Assembly (NCBI GenBank): GCA_037833965.1
Contig: AP031351.1
Location: 31,322,501 to 31,386,500, forward strand
From: Marchantia polymorpha subsp. ruderalis
Taxonomy: Eukaryota; Streptophyta; Marchantiopsida; Marchantiales; Marchantiaceae
Reading direction: 5' to 3'
Length of the DNA: 64,000 nucleotides
The notes beneath the pieces were generated by a model. It was not told the DNA's origin. It saw only the letters and a list, made by a program, of their open reading frames with translations, and ran no database searches. The translations under genes and the position numbers were made by a program. The first letter of the stretch is position 1. Each line of letters starts with the position of its first letter. Of this stretch, positions 21,401 through 29,571 are shown in pieces.

Positions 21401-21575
21401 TCGCCCTCAATTCCAAATCACGCGCATTCACTTCTCCCTCAATCAACAAGAAATCTCCTGTGCGGCGACGTCGAGAACGTTCAGCAGCCAGCAGATGGAT
21501 GCGCGCAGCGCGCACAAGAGATTGGAATCGCGAATTCAAGAATGGGACGTTCTCCGCCGCCCGGTCGAAGGTCAT
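18453..21575 (-). CDS. U3-encoded accessory protein, 1040 aa, array LTR 1
   Basis: The complete ORF runs in the element's sense direction and lies wholly inside the LTR. The ATG at 21575 gives MTFDR and is shared with element 2. Met85 (21323) is the start shared with element 1, so either may be used. Layout: variable basic N-terminus (1-84). A conserved domain of about 85-310 follows, with LPQNGLRAFEERL, LDFLLWGWNY, WAQALGRCAG, RDYKDRFRR, KGGTLNHLSPFLI and HPGKYVRENEVDTD. An NLS-like PRKRRW lies near 339-344. A Pro/Ser/Ala/Arg-rich linker runs to about 700, then an acidic stretch, then a coiled coil (about 795-925), then a conserved C-terminal block (GYAHWE, LTLREFELRAA, DSRSRRKVAKKLDAFLS) and a basic tail. 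No catalytic motif is recognised. The conserved domain faintly resembles the 'putative plant transposon protein' regions of plant Ty3/gypsy elements, which is a weak impression only. Nuclear, self-associating and possibly nucleic-acid binding are inferences. Confidence 0.82.
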   Translation of the reverse strand: MTFDRAAENVPFLNSRFQSLVRAARIHLLAAERSRRRRTGDFLLIEGEVNARDLELRAIRVCRERKKLGRCGSRMSGRANPRNAMTRPSRLRMVPLRLPQNGLRAFEERLIARKLDFLLWGWNYICANMVREWLEPQGPPSRGLRPHVDRWTVQDWAQALGRCAGMPGHLLFDSESIKVTKQEEAQFVELFKTERSTKNGYRTRDYKDRFRRTLSAALMQLLQPHRACYITLWQVSFVECVIEGTPIHWASILHRVMRQHAFEEKGGTLNHLSPFLINFYRQRNCLTAAELEHFPPLSIDHPGKYVRENEVDTDAEESPTSTPSRRRDEGRHTPAARVPRKRRWREESEEEQHQEPSAPIRPRPLCEPYSRPKQKARRLVLPADSADTATIATEKGSASPEKHEEARTTAGATGHAATSTGERPPTGQGPPELPRAMRTDVPFAHRRASADGRASADRRSQVDVDLRLRVGRSSPPVHRSPVHMTPPHVPPVHRQESPPFQRRKGKEPAEEPPTRHRPSGPDPPAHHAPQFAPSAPGPSSRGDTSRERAEAAPSAGSPPIDAPSAVGPIGQGTSGERPPAMSPSAMDVRGATPAADKAPAIAPAHGPGTAPTDRSREQQQTEERSDCPRDEISMRDAQSNPAQPPSARSPSAAGDGGREDAVDNQQASDGDAARVHSPSALDILATSSEAAAVPSQAAHVDDVQPHSGQSPTQSMATEILHSDDDDGGSTEEMSGAEDTEEEEEEIVGAPAAALSEQVIPLLRYLDRKVDKYADPLQPGSYIELVRRRTRTKVHTSKLLARVDQELRELKEKHACLWGQYKLNQKFYKHSEKMKDEKLDELTKEQVKVKEALISEQAQNRILSEELVRQTRLLEQCQLARQADEELIRRLQSECGELRAQRAEAESQLVIIEEDRRKEADRTKVETARRVAHCLKGYAHWEVKAQEKLTLREFELRAAGLLSGDSRSRRKVAKKLDAFLSKAQDTMSALEVEVSAALQRLGLRSRAEDWQGRELVRGSRPRRRRSTGSAECSVAWFRAGV

Positions 21576-22822
21576 GGTCGGCTCTTGCTCGTGAAGAACG
21601 TCTCACTTGATGGCCGCGCCGGCTGTACGCTGGAACGGTCTTTGCTCTCACGCGCGGCTTCACGCTCCGCCGTCGTCGATTAAACTCTCACGCTCGAATT
21701 GGCGGATTTGAACTCCGCGAGCGTATTACCCCGCGGACATGGGGGCGTAGCGCCGAAGGCGAGTTTTCCGCCTTGCGCGGTACACTTGTTCGTACCGCCC
21801 CTCGGCCAATCCCCCTCTGCCTTGACGCGTGTGTCCGCATGTCGGACAAAAGTTCAACTCCTGCCTGTGCGCAGGCAGGAGCCTCGGCGGATACTCCGCC
21901 GGCGCGGAACTTGAACATCCTCCTGTGCACAGGCGTTCGCCTGTGCGCAGGCGAATTCCGTGCGCGGCGCTGCGCTGGCGCGGAAGGCGTTGACCGTGGT
22001 CAGCCGTCTCCGTCCAGTCTGTCCGTTCCTTGTCTCTTCGTCGGCGCTTCCGCCGCCGCAACTCCGTCCGTCCAAGAGCGCATCCACCCGTCCCGTCCGC
22101 ATGGTCCGTACCGATTTGATTACTCTGGCGGCTCTTCCGCCGTACGCGGCGCTGCGCTGGCGCGGAAGGCGTCGTACACTTTCTACCTCACAAGGCGCAT
22201 TGCTAGGGCCCAAGGCGGATTTTCCGCCGACGCCGAAGCGCCTGTGCACAGGCGAGCGCCTGTGCGTAGGCGGACTTCGCGCATCCCCTAACCCTACTTC
22301 GCCTGTGCACAGGCGAACGCCTTCGTCCGCGCATAGGACAAAACTTGATTCCCCCTTCCGCGTAGGCGGAATTCGCGCCGGTGGCGAACTCTTTCCGCCG
22401 TAGGCGACCGCCTCCGTTTCTTCCAATAGTGATAACTCCCTAAGTCCTCATCCGTTCCAAGCGTTCTTGGACTCGTTGGAATCAGTGCGTCGAGCTCTTT
22501 CCAACGGGACCCTAACTGAATCAAGGCGCCCGAGGGTCAACCTAATTATGGAGGGTTTCCCTACAGCCGCGGACGCAACCTCCGAAGGCGGGTTTTGCGC
22601 CTTGCGTCGTAGGGGTCCTAACTGCAGAGCTCGCAGGGAGGGTGGTGCCTGTCCTTACTGCTGCACCCCAAATCCCAGATTCTACAGGATCCCTCGAGAA
22701 TCCCCGCGATCTTCCGGATTCATTCCGTTTTGATGTACCGAAGGCTATTTACAATGCTGCCAGGGTACAGTTTTCCAAAAATGTTTTAATTTCCTCAAAA
22801 TTGCCAAAAGTGGGGTACCACA
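21576..22822 (-). repeat. Noncoding U3 of array LTR 1 with palindrome cluster
   Basis: No convincing gene is present. Short inverted repeats are dense: CCTGCCTGTGCGCAGGCAGG (21860-21879), CCTGTGCACAGG (21922-21933), CGCCTGTGCACAGGCG (about 22239-22254) and the perfect 20-bp palindrome TTCGCCTGTGCACAGGCGAA (22298-22317). CGCC-N-GGCG units also occur. The same cluster recurs in every array LTR. Confidence 0.7.
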
Positions 22823-22835
22823 TGCCCCCCTCCTC
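22823..22835 (-). promoter_or_regulatory. Polypurine tract, array unit 1
   Basis: Minus strand GAGGAGGGGGGCA abuts the LTR start at 22822 and lies 24 bp after the pol stop. It is identical to the PPT of element 1. Confidence 0.88.
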
Positions 22836-22859
22836 AATTGTGAGCGCCCACGCGAACAC

Positions 22860-25700
22860 TCACATGTGGTATTTCTTCAACCGCCACCCGTTCACTCGGG
22901 TGCCCAACAAATCGCCGGCCAGGTCCGCAAGTTGGATGGATCCATTCGGGAAGACTTCGACAACCCTGTAAGGTCCCATCCATCTTAGGTGCAGTTTGCC
23001 TGGGAATCTGGCATGCCTGCTGTCGTAGAGCAATGCCAAATCACCCGCCTGCAGGAGTACCGGTTTGATCTTTTTATCGTATCTCTCCTTTCGGCGGAGC
23101 TGGATTTTCCTGGTGCGATGTTCGGCGTCTCGTCTCCTCTCATCCAGCAGCGTGACCTCCTGTAACCTGTAGAGCTGACTCTCCTCTGCGCCCATCCTCT
23201 GCAAATCCAACGTTCGTTGGGTGGGTACTTCAAATTCAATCGGGAGGATCGGGTGTTGCCCATACACCAGAAAGTATGGTGTCTGTTTGGTCGTGATCTT
23301 CTCAGCTGTCTGGTACGCCCATAGAGCGGCTGCTAGCTTCGTATCCCAGTCGTGAGCGTGATTCACCGTGACCTTGAGTAGTATTTTACACAGCAGACCA
23401 TTGGACTTCTCCGTCAGTCCATTTGCCTTGGGATTGTATGGAGTAGTCTTCCGGTGCTTGATGTGGAAATACCGTGTCAGATCTTCGATGATCTGATTCA
23501 GAAAATGCGTGCCCCGGTCGCTGACTAGCTCTAAGGGACATCCGTAGCGTGTGATGATCGACTCAAACAAGAAGGCTGCCACTGTGGCAGCATCATCCCT
23601 TCTGGTGGCCCTGGCCTCTACCATTTTGGTGGCGTAGTCCGTTGCTACCAGAATGTAGCGCCTTCGTGTACTTCTAGTCACTGGTTGTATCGGCCCTACA
23701 AAGTCAATGCCCCACTTTTCGAAAGGTGCTAGAGGCATGATGGGAGTCAGGGGCCAGCGTGTTGTAGGCGTCGGTCTCCCCGTCCTCTGGCAACTGTCGC
23801 ACTTGCGGATGTAATCGAGAACATCCTTAAACATGGTCGGCCACCAATACCCCGCATTTAGGATCTTTGTGACCGTGTTCCTGGTGGCATAGTGTCCACC
23901 CGCCTCCTCTGTATGCATCGCACTCACTATTCTTGGTACCTCTGATTCCTCCAGGCATCTGCATAAGCGCTCATCTGCCATCTTCTTGAACAAAACCCCC
24001 TGCTGGAGTTGGTACGGGCCTGCCTTATGAATAAAGACAGTTCGCTGTTCCAAATCCATGCCTACGGGACACTGGAGGGTTAGCAGATATCGATACAGGT
24101 CGGCATAGCGGGACTCATGTCCTGCAGACAACTGAAATAACTCTTCATCTGGAAAATCGTCCACCAATTCCTCCTCTGTCGGCTGGGTCCATAATCGGGA
24201 CAAGTAATCCGCATTTTCGTGGTGCACCCCTTTCCTGGTCTGAACTGCGTAGGTGAACTCTTGTAGTAACAACACCCACCTGGCGATCCGACCAGATAGG
24301 TCGGCTTTCTTGACTAGGTGTTGCAATGCGTAGTGGTCCACATGGAACACAAACTCGTAGCAGATTAGGTAGTGACGGAACTTTTTACAGGAGTACACCA
24401 TCCCCAACGCTTCTCTCTCTGTCGTGGTATACTTCCGCTCTGCTAGAGACAGCTGTCGGCTCGCGAAGTAGATCGGGTAGTCCTTTTTGTTGTCATCCTT
24501 TTGACTCAGTACTACACCGATGGCGAATGCTGATGTATCAACGTAAACATGGAATGGTCGATTCCAGTCTGGACTCCTTAGTACGGGAGCAGTCGTGAGT
24601 TTCGCTTTAAGAGCCTCAAATGCTGACTGCTGGTTCGCACCCCAAGCATAAGGTTCGTCCTTCTTCAACAACTTGGTCAGGTCCGCCGCCAGTATTGCAT
24701 ACAGGTGTATGAATCTTCGGTAGTAGCCCACATGACCCAGGAATGCTCGCAGCTCTCTTAGATTCGTGGGTGGCTCAAGCTCGAGTATAACCTTGACCTT
24801 CTCGATGTCCACCGCAATGCCGTCTGCCGAGACCCGATGCCCCAACAAGATCCCACTAGTCATAAAGAAAAAGCACTTCTCGGGATGCAGTGATAAACTG
24901 CTCTCTCTACATTTATCGAAGGTCTGCTTCAAGTGGCTTAGGTGTTCAGACCGCTTCCCAAAGACACAGAAGTCATCTATGAATATTTCCAGGAACTTCC
25001 TCAGTTGTTCCTGGAAGATATTGGTCATCATCCGTTGAAAGGTGGCAGGCGCGTTGCACAGACCGAAGGGCATCTTGTGGTATGCGTAAGTTCCCCAGTC
25101 GGTTGTGAACGTAGTTTTATCCTTGTCCTGTTCCCGGATAGACACCTGATTGTAACCTGAGAACCCATCCAGGAAGCTATAACATTCATGTCCTGCGACA
25201 TGGTCTAGAATGGCATCCGTGAATGGTAACGGGTGATGATCCTTGCGTGTTGCTGCATTCAACTTCCGGAAATCCTGACACACTCGTATCTTACCCGTCA
25301 ACTTCTTGGGTACGATAACAATCGGCGACACCCACTCACTGCTGAGCACAGGGTAAATAATACCAGCACTCAAGTACTTATCTATCTCCTCCTTAACTAG
25401 CAAGGAGTATTTTGGGTTGAGGCGATACTGGCGCTGTCGTATGGGTACTGAGTCGTCCAGTAAATCGATACGGTGTTCCCCATACCGTGCAGGTATCCCC
25501 TTCATGTCTTCGATCTTCCAGGCGAAGACGTCGACATAATGGCTAAGGAATGCCTGTACTTTCCTTAGCTCGTCTCCTCTCACTGCGCTTGATACCTTCA
25601 AGCGTTTGTCGGGACTGAGTTGTACTTCGTGACAGTCACTAGGGTCGACAATGCCCTCGGTGTGACTCGTCTCACTCCTTCCCAGTCCCACAGTTAATTG
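22860..25700 (-). CDS. pol: pol of array unit 1 (type A, intact)
   Basis: It continues in frame from the gag-pro UAG (25701-25703) and has no initiating ATG of its own at the border, so it is probably a readthrough product of 946 residues. RT has VSPIVIVPKK, FLDGFSGYNQ and FIDDFCVFG (FIDD instead of YxDD). RNase H has YVDTSAFAIG and TEREALG. Integrase has an HHCC finger (HTEEAGGHY, CDSCQRTG) and D, D(35)E residues in DFVGP, SDRGTHF and TEKSNG. The C-terminus is GTRVNGWRLKKYHM, with no chromodomain. Ala/Thr and Thr/Met marker sites (24248, 25297) are in the A state. Confidence 0.94.
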   Translation of the reverse strand, partial: QLTVGLGRSETSHTEGIVDPSDCHEVQLSPDKRLKVSSAVRGDELRKVQAFLSHYVDVFAWKIEDMKGIPARYGEHRIDLLDDSVPIRQRQYRLNPKYSLLVKEEIDKYLSAGIIYPVLSSEWVSPIVIVPKKLTGKIRVCQDFRKLNAATRKDHHPLPFTDAILDHVAGHECYSFLDGFSGYNQVSIREQDKDKTTFTTDWGTYAYHKMPFGLCNAPATFQRMMTNIFQEQLRKFLEIFIDDFCVFGKRSEHLSHLKQTFDKCRESSLSLHPEKCFFFMTSGILLGHRVSADGIAVDIEKVKVILELEPPTNLRELRAFLGHVGYYRRFIHLYAILAADLTKLLKKDEPYAWGANQQSAFEALKAKLTTAPVLRSPDWNRPFHVYVDTSAFAIGVVLSQKDDNKKDYPIYFASRQLSLAERKYTTTEREALGMVYSCKKFRHYLICYEFVFHVDHYALQHLVKKADLSGRIARWVLLLQEFTYAVQTRKGVHHENADYLSRLWTQPTEEELVDDFPDEELFQLSAGHESRYADLYRYLLTLQCPVGMDLEQRTVFIHKAGPYQLQQGVLFKKMADERLCRCLEESEVPRIVSAMHTEEAGGHYATRNTVTKILNAGYWWPTMFKDVLDYIRKCDSCQRTGRPTPTTRWPLTPIMPLAPFEKWGIDFVGPIQPVTRSTRRRYILVATDYATKMVEARATRRDDAATVAAFLFESIITRYGCPLELVSDRGTHFLNQIIEDLTRYFHIKHRKTTPYNPKANGLTEKSNGLLCKILLKVTVNHAHDWDTKLAAALWAYQTAEKITTKQTPYFLVYGQHPILPIEFEVPTQRTLDLQRMGAEESQLYRLQEVTLLDERRRDAEHRTRKIQLRRKERYDKKIKPVLLQAGDLALLYDSRHARFPGKLHLRWMGPYRVVEVFPNGSIQLADLAGDLLGTRVNGWRLKKYHM

Positions 25701-25703
25701 CTA
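25695..25703 (-). promoter_or_regulatory. Leaky-stop context UAG CAA UUA, array unit 1
   Basis: On the minus strand gag-pro ends GAC GAA TAG and continues CAA TTA ACT in the pol frame. UAG-CAA-UUA is the same six-base 3' context as the tobacco mosaic virus replicase leaky stop. Readthrough would set the Gag-Pro to Gag-Pro-Pol ratio. Confidence 0.78.
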
Positions 25704-28535
25704 TTCGTCTTCCGGCTGAATAGCTTCCGGCTCTTCTTCTTCTCCCACCGAACAGCAGGCAACGAATCCCACGAAATAATCGGATTCAGTACCACTGGAA
25801 TCCGATCGCGCGGTCGACTCACTGTCCCCGCCCGATGTGTGACCTGCACTTGTCGATGGGGTCTCTCCTTCGTGTCTGACCCTATTCCAGGGCACCGTAA
25901 TGGTTTTGGTCGGTTCCGAAGGATGGGGAAACTTAAGGCGATGCCTTCGCCAATCACATCTGACTTGTGCGCCATATAGCCATGGTCGCCCGAGCAGAAC
26001 GTCATAGCCCTGCTTCATCATCGGTTGAAGGATGATATACGTCAACCGAAAGTCCGCACCCCCGATGATTGTCTTGACATTGCGCAGCATACCTGCAGGC
26101 ATTCTCCGCGTCTGATCCGCTAATCTCAACACACGCTTCGAGGGTTCGTATTGACTGAACCCCAAGGCTCTCGCGGTATCCTCCGTCATTATGTTGACTC
26201 CTGATCCAGAGTCGATTGGCACCCTGCGTACACAACACCCTGCTATTTCCACATCGATCTCTGGTGGCCCTTGGTCTTCGCTCTCCACTTGATATACTTG
26301 AGAGGATGTGGATGCGCGCGGCTTCCGCGGACGCCGTAGCGAAAGCATCAACATTCTCCGATACGTCTTATTGTCCTCCAAGAGCTGCTTGAACGTGATG
26401 TTCACTTTTCGACTCCCGAGATCTTCGACCAAGTCATAGTGGGCGCGTTGGGTCGCCGGGGTCGGCGGCGACGCTCTGCGAGGTTCCACGGTGGCTGCCA
26501 ACTTCGCCCCAAGGGAGGATGTCAAGTCTGGCCGCTGTGGGTCCTTTTGAGTGCGGATCGCTTCCTTCAACAAGTTGGTTACCTCGTTGCGGATATCCGG
26601 AGCATAGTCCCGTTTCAACAAGCGTACTGGCTCGTCCTCGACTGCTGTCTGGGGGCGCGCTGCTGGTGCCTCTCGCGTAGCCGAAGACTTCCGTGCAGGT
26701 CGCAAGTCGGACTTGCTGGATGTCTTCTCCTTCCCTTTTCCCGTCCGGTCGTCGGTTCTCCGTTCGTGCTTGCCAGTGCCACGCTCTTGCTCCTTCGATT
26801 TCTTGGAACTACGAGTTTCGACCCGTGCGCACATAACCTCTTCCGCCGGCCATTCTTCGTCTTCGTCATCCCCGTCTGAACCTACTTCGACCTGGTTAAC
26901 TTGGACGTCCTCCTTGGCAGGAGGGTTCACAAATCGTACTGCTGGCCGAGGGACTGGTGGCTGATCACACTCTGGCGCAGTATGCCCGGTCTTCTTGCAA
27001 TTACTACATGTCGGAACATAATCGTTTCGCCTTTTTGGATGGGGACACTGCGGTGAGAAGTGTCCAACTTCCCCGCAATTATAACAAGCTCGCGGTGGCG
27101 GTGGGTCAAACGTCCCTGGAGGTGCTCTCCGCCTCACGGGTACTGTAGTGGCCCGATCCACCGGAATATATCGTGGGACTTGCATTGCTGAAACTGCAGT
27201 AGGGGTAGGAACCGACTGGACGGCGTAGGCTGTCTCTTCGCTAGCCTCTCCATAGTACTGGGGGTGCTCTCCATAGTACGGTTGTGCCCACTCTACTGCG
27301 TTGACTGGATATGACGGACGGGTGGTAAGGCACTCGGTGTTTGCATGTCCCACCGCCCCGCACGTAGTACACCATAAGTTCGCTCGCACTCTCCCGGGTG
27401 ATTTTCGGCGATCATGCCCGCCTACCACTTGAACCTTGAGATCGGCGAAGTCCTTCACAAGGGTCTCCATCTTCGAGGCTATGTCTCCCGGCGCTCTGTC
27501 CGTAGTCACTCGTCGGGTGCCCTTTTTCTTCGCTGCCCCATGCTTCTTCCTCTTCTTCTCCTCCTCCGACGATGAGGTTTCCTCTTCTTCGGATGAGGAA
27601 CGGTTCTCGTCCGAAGACGATTCCTCCGATGACGGAGTTGTACCTCTACGTCGTCTTCGCCCTCCCTTCGGTTTTCGCTCCTTCGACTCCCGTCTCTCTC
27701 TCCCTCTTCGGTTGAGAGTGGAAGTTTCGAAGGCTTCTGCCGATGCAATCACATCCTCAATAGTGTCGCACTTGCTGCGTCGGCAAAAAGTCTCCATCTC
27801 CCGAGTTAAACCGGTCACGTACCAATCCACAGCTTGTTGTACCGAGAAAGGGGACCCTGGTCCTGTTTTCGGTATTCTGTCAAGGAGGTCCAGAAATCTC
27901 TCAGTGTAGTCACGCAGACTCTCCTTCTTCTCTCGCTGCAAATTACGTAACTTTGTCAAAACCCGGCTGTCGTAGCCGAGCTCGCGGAAGCGGAGAAGGA
28001 ACTTCTCCTTTAGCTGGGCCCATGTTGTCAACCCAGTCGGATCGATGCTCTCGTGATTGTACCAACTCCTCGCTTTCTTCCGCAGAAGGCTTGGAAAGAT
28101 CCTTAGTCGGTCGTCGTCTGCGATCTCGCGATTGGCAATAGACACCGATTCGAACAACTTGATGTATGAATCTGCATCGTCGTCATCCCCACTCCCTTTA
28201 TACTTTGGGTAGGAATGTTTAGTAATCGGCTGAGGTAGCCGCACATTGGCTTGTCCATCCGCCATCGGTGTGTCTGTCGACGGTTCTCGGGCGGTCGGTT
28301 CTACTTCACGAGGCGGGTCTGTGCAAGGAATATCTAGTAGAACTGTAAGCACCAAGTTTGGTTCCGAGTCGCCGGGGGTAGGTTCCCCAAGGATGTCGGC
28401 CGAACTAGGCTTAGGTACTCTTTTTGGTGTTTTCTTGTTTTGACGCCGTGTCTCTTCCACGGCCTTCTCTGAATCTCGTCGGAACCTGCGGACAGCTCTA
28501 GCACTTAGGTTGCTCCCGCTAGCCCCAGTCGACAT
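25701..28535 (-). CDS. gag-pro: gag-protease of array unit 1 (type A, intact, 944 aa)
   Basis: The ATG at 28535 (MSTGASGSN) follows the PBS by 46 nt. A capsid-type gag domain (about 110-240) contains SYIKLFESVSIANRE, KARSWYNHES and LLRFRELGYDSR. A Ser/Glu-rich acidic tract and a Lys/Arg patch follow (about 290-340). Three CCHC zinc knuckles start near 389, 484 and 509 (CTTCGAVGHANTEC, CYNCGEVGHFSPQC, CSNCKKTGHTAPEC). An aspartic protease has the active-site DSGSGVNIM (Gly of DSG near 777). Gag forms the particle and the protease cuts the polyprotein. The protease is upstream of the UAG, so only RT, RNase H and integrase depend on readthrough. Confidence 0.94.
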   Translation of the reverse strand: MSTGASGSNLSARAVRRFRRDSEKAVEETRRQNKKTPKRVPKPSSADILGEPTPGDSEPNLVLTVLLDIPCTDPPREVEPTAREPSTDTPMADGQANVRLPQPITKHSYPKYKGSGDDDDADSYIKLFESVSIANREIADDDRLRIFPSLLRKKARSWYNHESIDPTGLTTWAQLKEKFLLRFRELGYDSRVLTKLRNLQREKKESLRDYTERFLDLLDRIPKTGPGSPFSVQQAVDWYVTGLTREMETFCRRSKCDTIEDVIASAEAFETSTLNRRGRERRESKERKPKGGRRRRRGTTPSSEESSSDENRSSSEEEETSSSEEEKKRKKHGAAKKKGTRRVTTDRAPGDIASKMETLVKDFADLKVQVVGGHDRRKSPGRVRANLWCTTCGAVGHANTECLTTRPSYPVNAVEWAQPYYGEHPQYYGEASEETAYAVQSVPTPTAVSAMQVPRYIPVDRATTVPVRRRAPPGTFDPPPPRACYNCGEVGHFSPQCPHPKRRNDYVPTCSNCKKTGHTAPECDQPPVPRPAVRFVNPPAKEDVQVNQVEVGSDGDDEDEEWPAEEVMCARVETRSSKKSKEQERGTGKHERRTDDRTGKGKEKTSSKSDLRPARKSSATREAPAARPQTAVEDEPVRLLKRDYAPDIRNEVTNLLKEAIRTQKDPQRPDLTSSLGAKLAATVEPRRASPPTPATQRAHYDLVEDLGSRKVNITFKQLLEDNKTYRRMLMLSLRRPRKPRASTSSQVYQVESEDQGPPEIDVEIAGCCVRRVPIDSGSGVNIMTEDTARALGFSQYEPSKRVLRLADQTRRMPAGMLRNVKTIIGGADFRLTYIILQPMMKQGYDVLLGRPWLYGAQVRCDWRRHRLKFPHPSEPTKTITVPWNRVRHEGETPSTSAGHTSGGDSESTARSDSSGTESDYFVGFVACCSVGEEEEPEAIQPEDE

Positions 28536-28581
28536 TCACCGAGCATGGCTGCTCGTAAAAACCCCGGTGTTGACGCAACTG

Positions 28582-28599
28582 TCCCCGGCAGCGGCGCCA
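28582..28599 (-). promoter_or_regulatory. PBS (tRNA-Asp type), array unit 1
   Basis: Minus strand TGGCGCCGCTGCCGGGGA is identical to the PBS of element 1. It is 22 nt from the LTR end. Confidence 0.88.
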
Positions 28600-28601
28600 A
28601 A

Positions 28602-28620
28602 AAGAAGTTGTCGGCTTCTT
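28602..28620 (-). promoter_or_regulatory. Hairpin between LTR 2 and PBS
   Basis: Minus strand AAGAAG-CCGACAA-CTTCTT has a six-pair stem and a seven-base loop. Element 1 keeps the loop and tolerates one G.U pair. It recurs at 39786-39804, 50970-50988 and 62154-62172. Confidence 0.5.
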
Positions 28621-29571
28621 ATGTAATAACCCACTAAAGGCTAAAACTGCAATATAGTGGTAGAAAGGTCGAACCCACAGGGACAGAGGAACACACAGGG
28701 TACAAAGTGTCACGTTTTAACAGACTATTGATGAGTTTGAATTCTCAGGCGACTGTCACTCCCAGAAATACTGCAAGTGTCCACTCGGAGCGCACTCGGA
28801 GGTCGCACAGTACAGCGTACACACACACACACACACACACACCTGAAACTACAGAAACACAACCCAGAGATCCGTTAGGACCTCTACTCAAGATTTCATG
28901 GGGGAAGTCTCTCAAGAGTACACTCAGCGAAGCTGCGGGTAGTGACTTCCAACTCCGGCTTTTACAACGCTTCCACTAGCTTGCTGCTAGCGTAGGAAAC
29001 CCGGTTTGGACTGCCTACTTCGGATCGAAGTCACTCATACGCGGTGAACAACACTCTCAACTCACAAAACGCGCAGAGAACACAGGTCCGCACTGAAGGA
29101 CTCACTGTGAAACATTCCAGTAACACAACAACAGTCTATTGAAGAGTTTGAATTCTCAGGCACTTGTCATTCCCAGAAATACTACAGGGGTTACCCTCAA
29201 GGCACCTGCTGCAGCGTAACCTGAATTTACAACCAAGGCTTACACGAAGTAGCAAAACTTCACTTTGGCATTCAGGGGAAAAATCCCAAAGGAGTACAAT
29301 CAGAAAGAAACACTCGAAGGTGTAGGGGCGAAACTGTTCAAGTATCTAACTAGTCACTGGCTCTGAGCATCGGCAGTCACCCGCAGGTGCAGATCCGAAC
29401 TACTCAAGTCTCTAACCAATGTACTAGCTCTGAACATTCGGCCGAAGGCCTTCAGCTACAAAATGCGGAACGCTAAGTTGTAACTCCTCCTGCGTGGTGA
29501 CAGAACTCAAGGACACAAACACGCAAAGGAAATGGGTTCCTGATCTATACTTCTGAGTTTGGGAAAGAACC

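Larger units (their letters stand above)
17440..22822 (-). repeat. Array LTR 1 (outermost 3' LTR, 5383 bp)
   Basis: On the minus strand it starts TGTGGTACCCCACTTTTGG at 22822, directly after a PPT, and ends ...TTTAGTGGGTTATTACA at 17440. It contains noncoding U3 (21576-22822), the accessory ORF (18453-21575), TATA and hairpin (18388-18416) and R/U5 (17440-18387). It differs from the inner LTRs by (AC)11 instead of (AC)12, G for T at 17715 and A for C at 17921 (plus strand). The inner LTRs agree with each other at these sites. Confidence 0.93.

Noticed and set aside
21865-22320. Regularly repeated CGCCTGTGCACAGGCG units as a possible CRISPR array
   Set aside because: Spacing is irregular, units are palindromic and variable, there are no unique spacers of constant length, and the context is a plant retrotransposon LTR.
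21773-22426. Overlapping open frames on both strands in noncoding U3 (about 110-190 codons)
   Set aside because: Their translations are dominated by palindrome-derived CTG/CAQA/VHRR words on both strands. The frames are not kept between element 2 and the array.
25689-25691. Independent start of pol at GTG just after the gag-pro stop
   Set aside because: A GTG start is not expected in a plant element, and the frame is continuous with gag-pro across the UAG, so readthrough explains it better.
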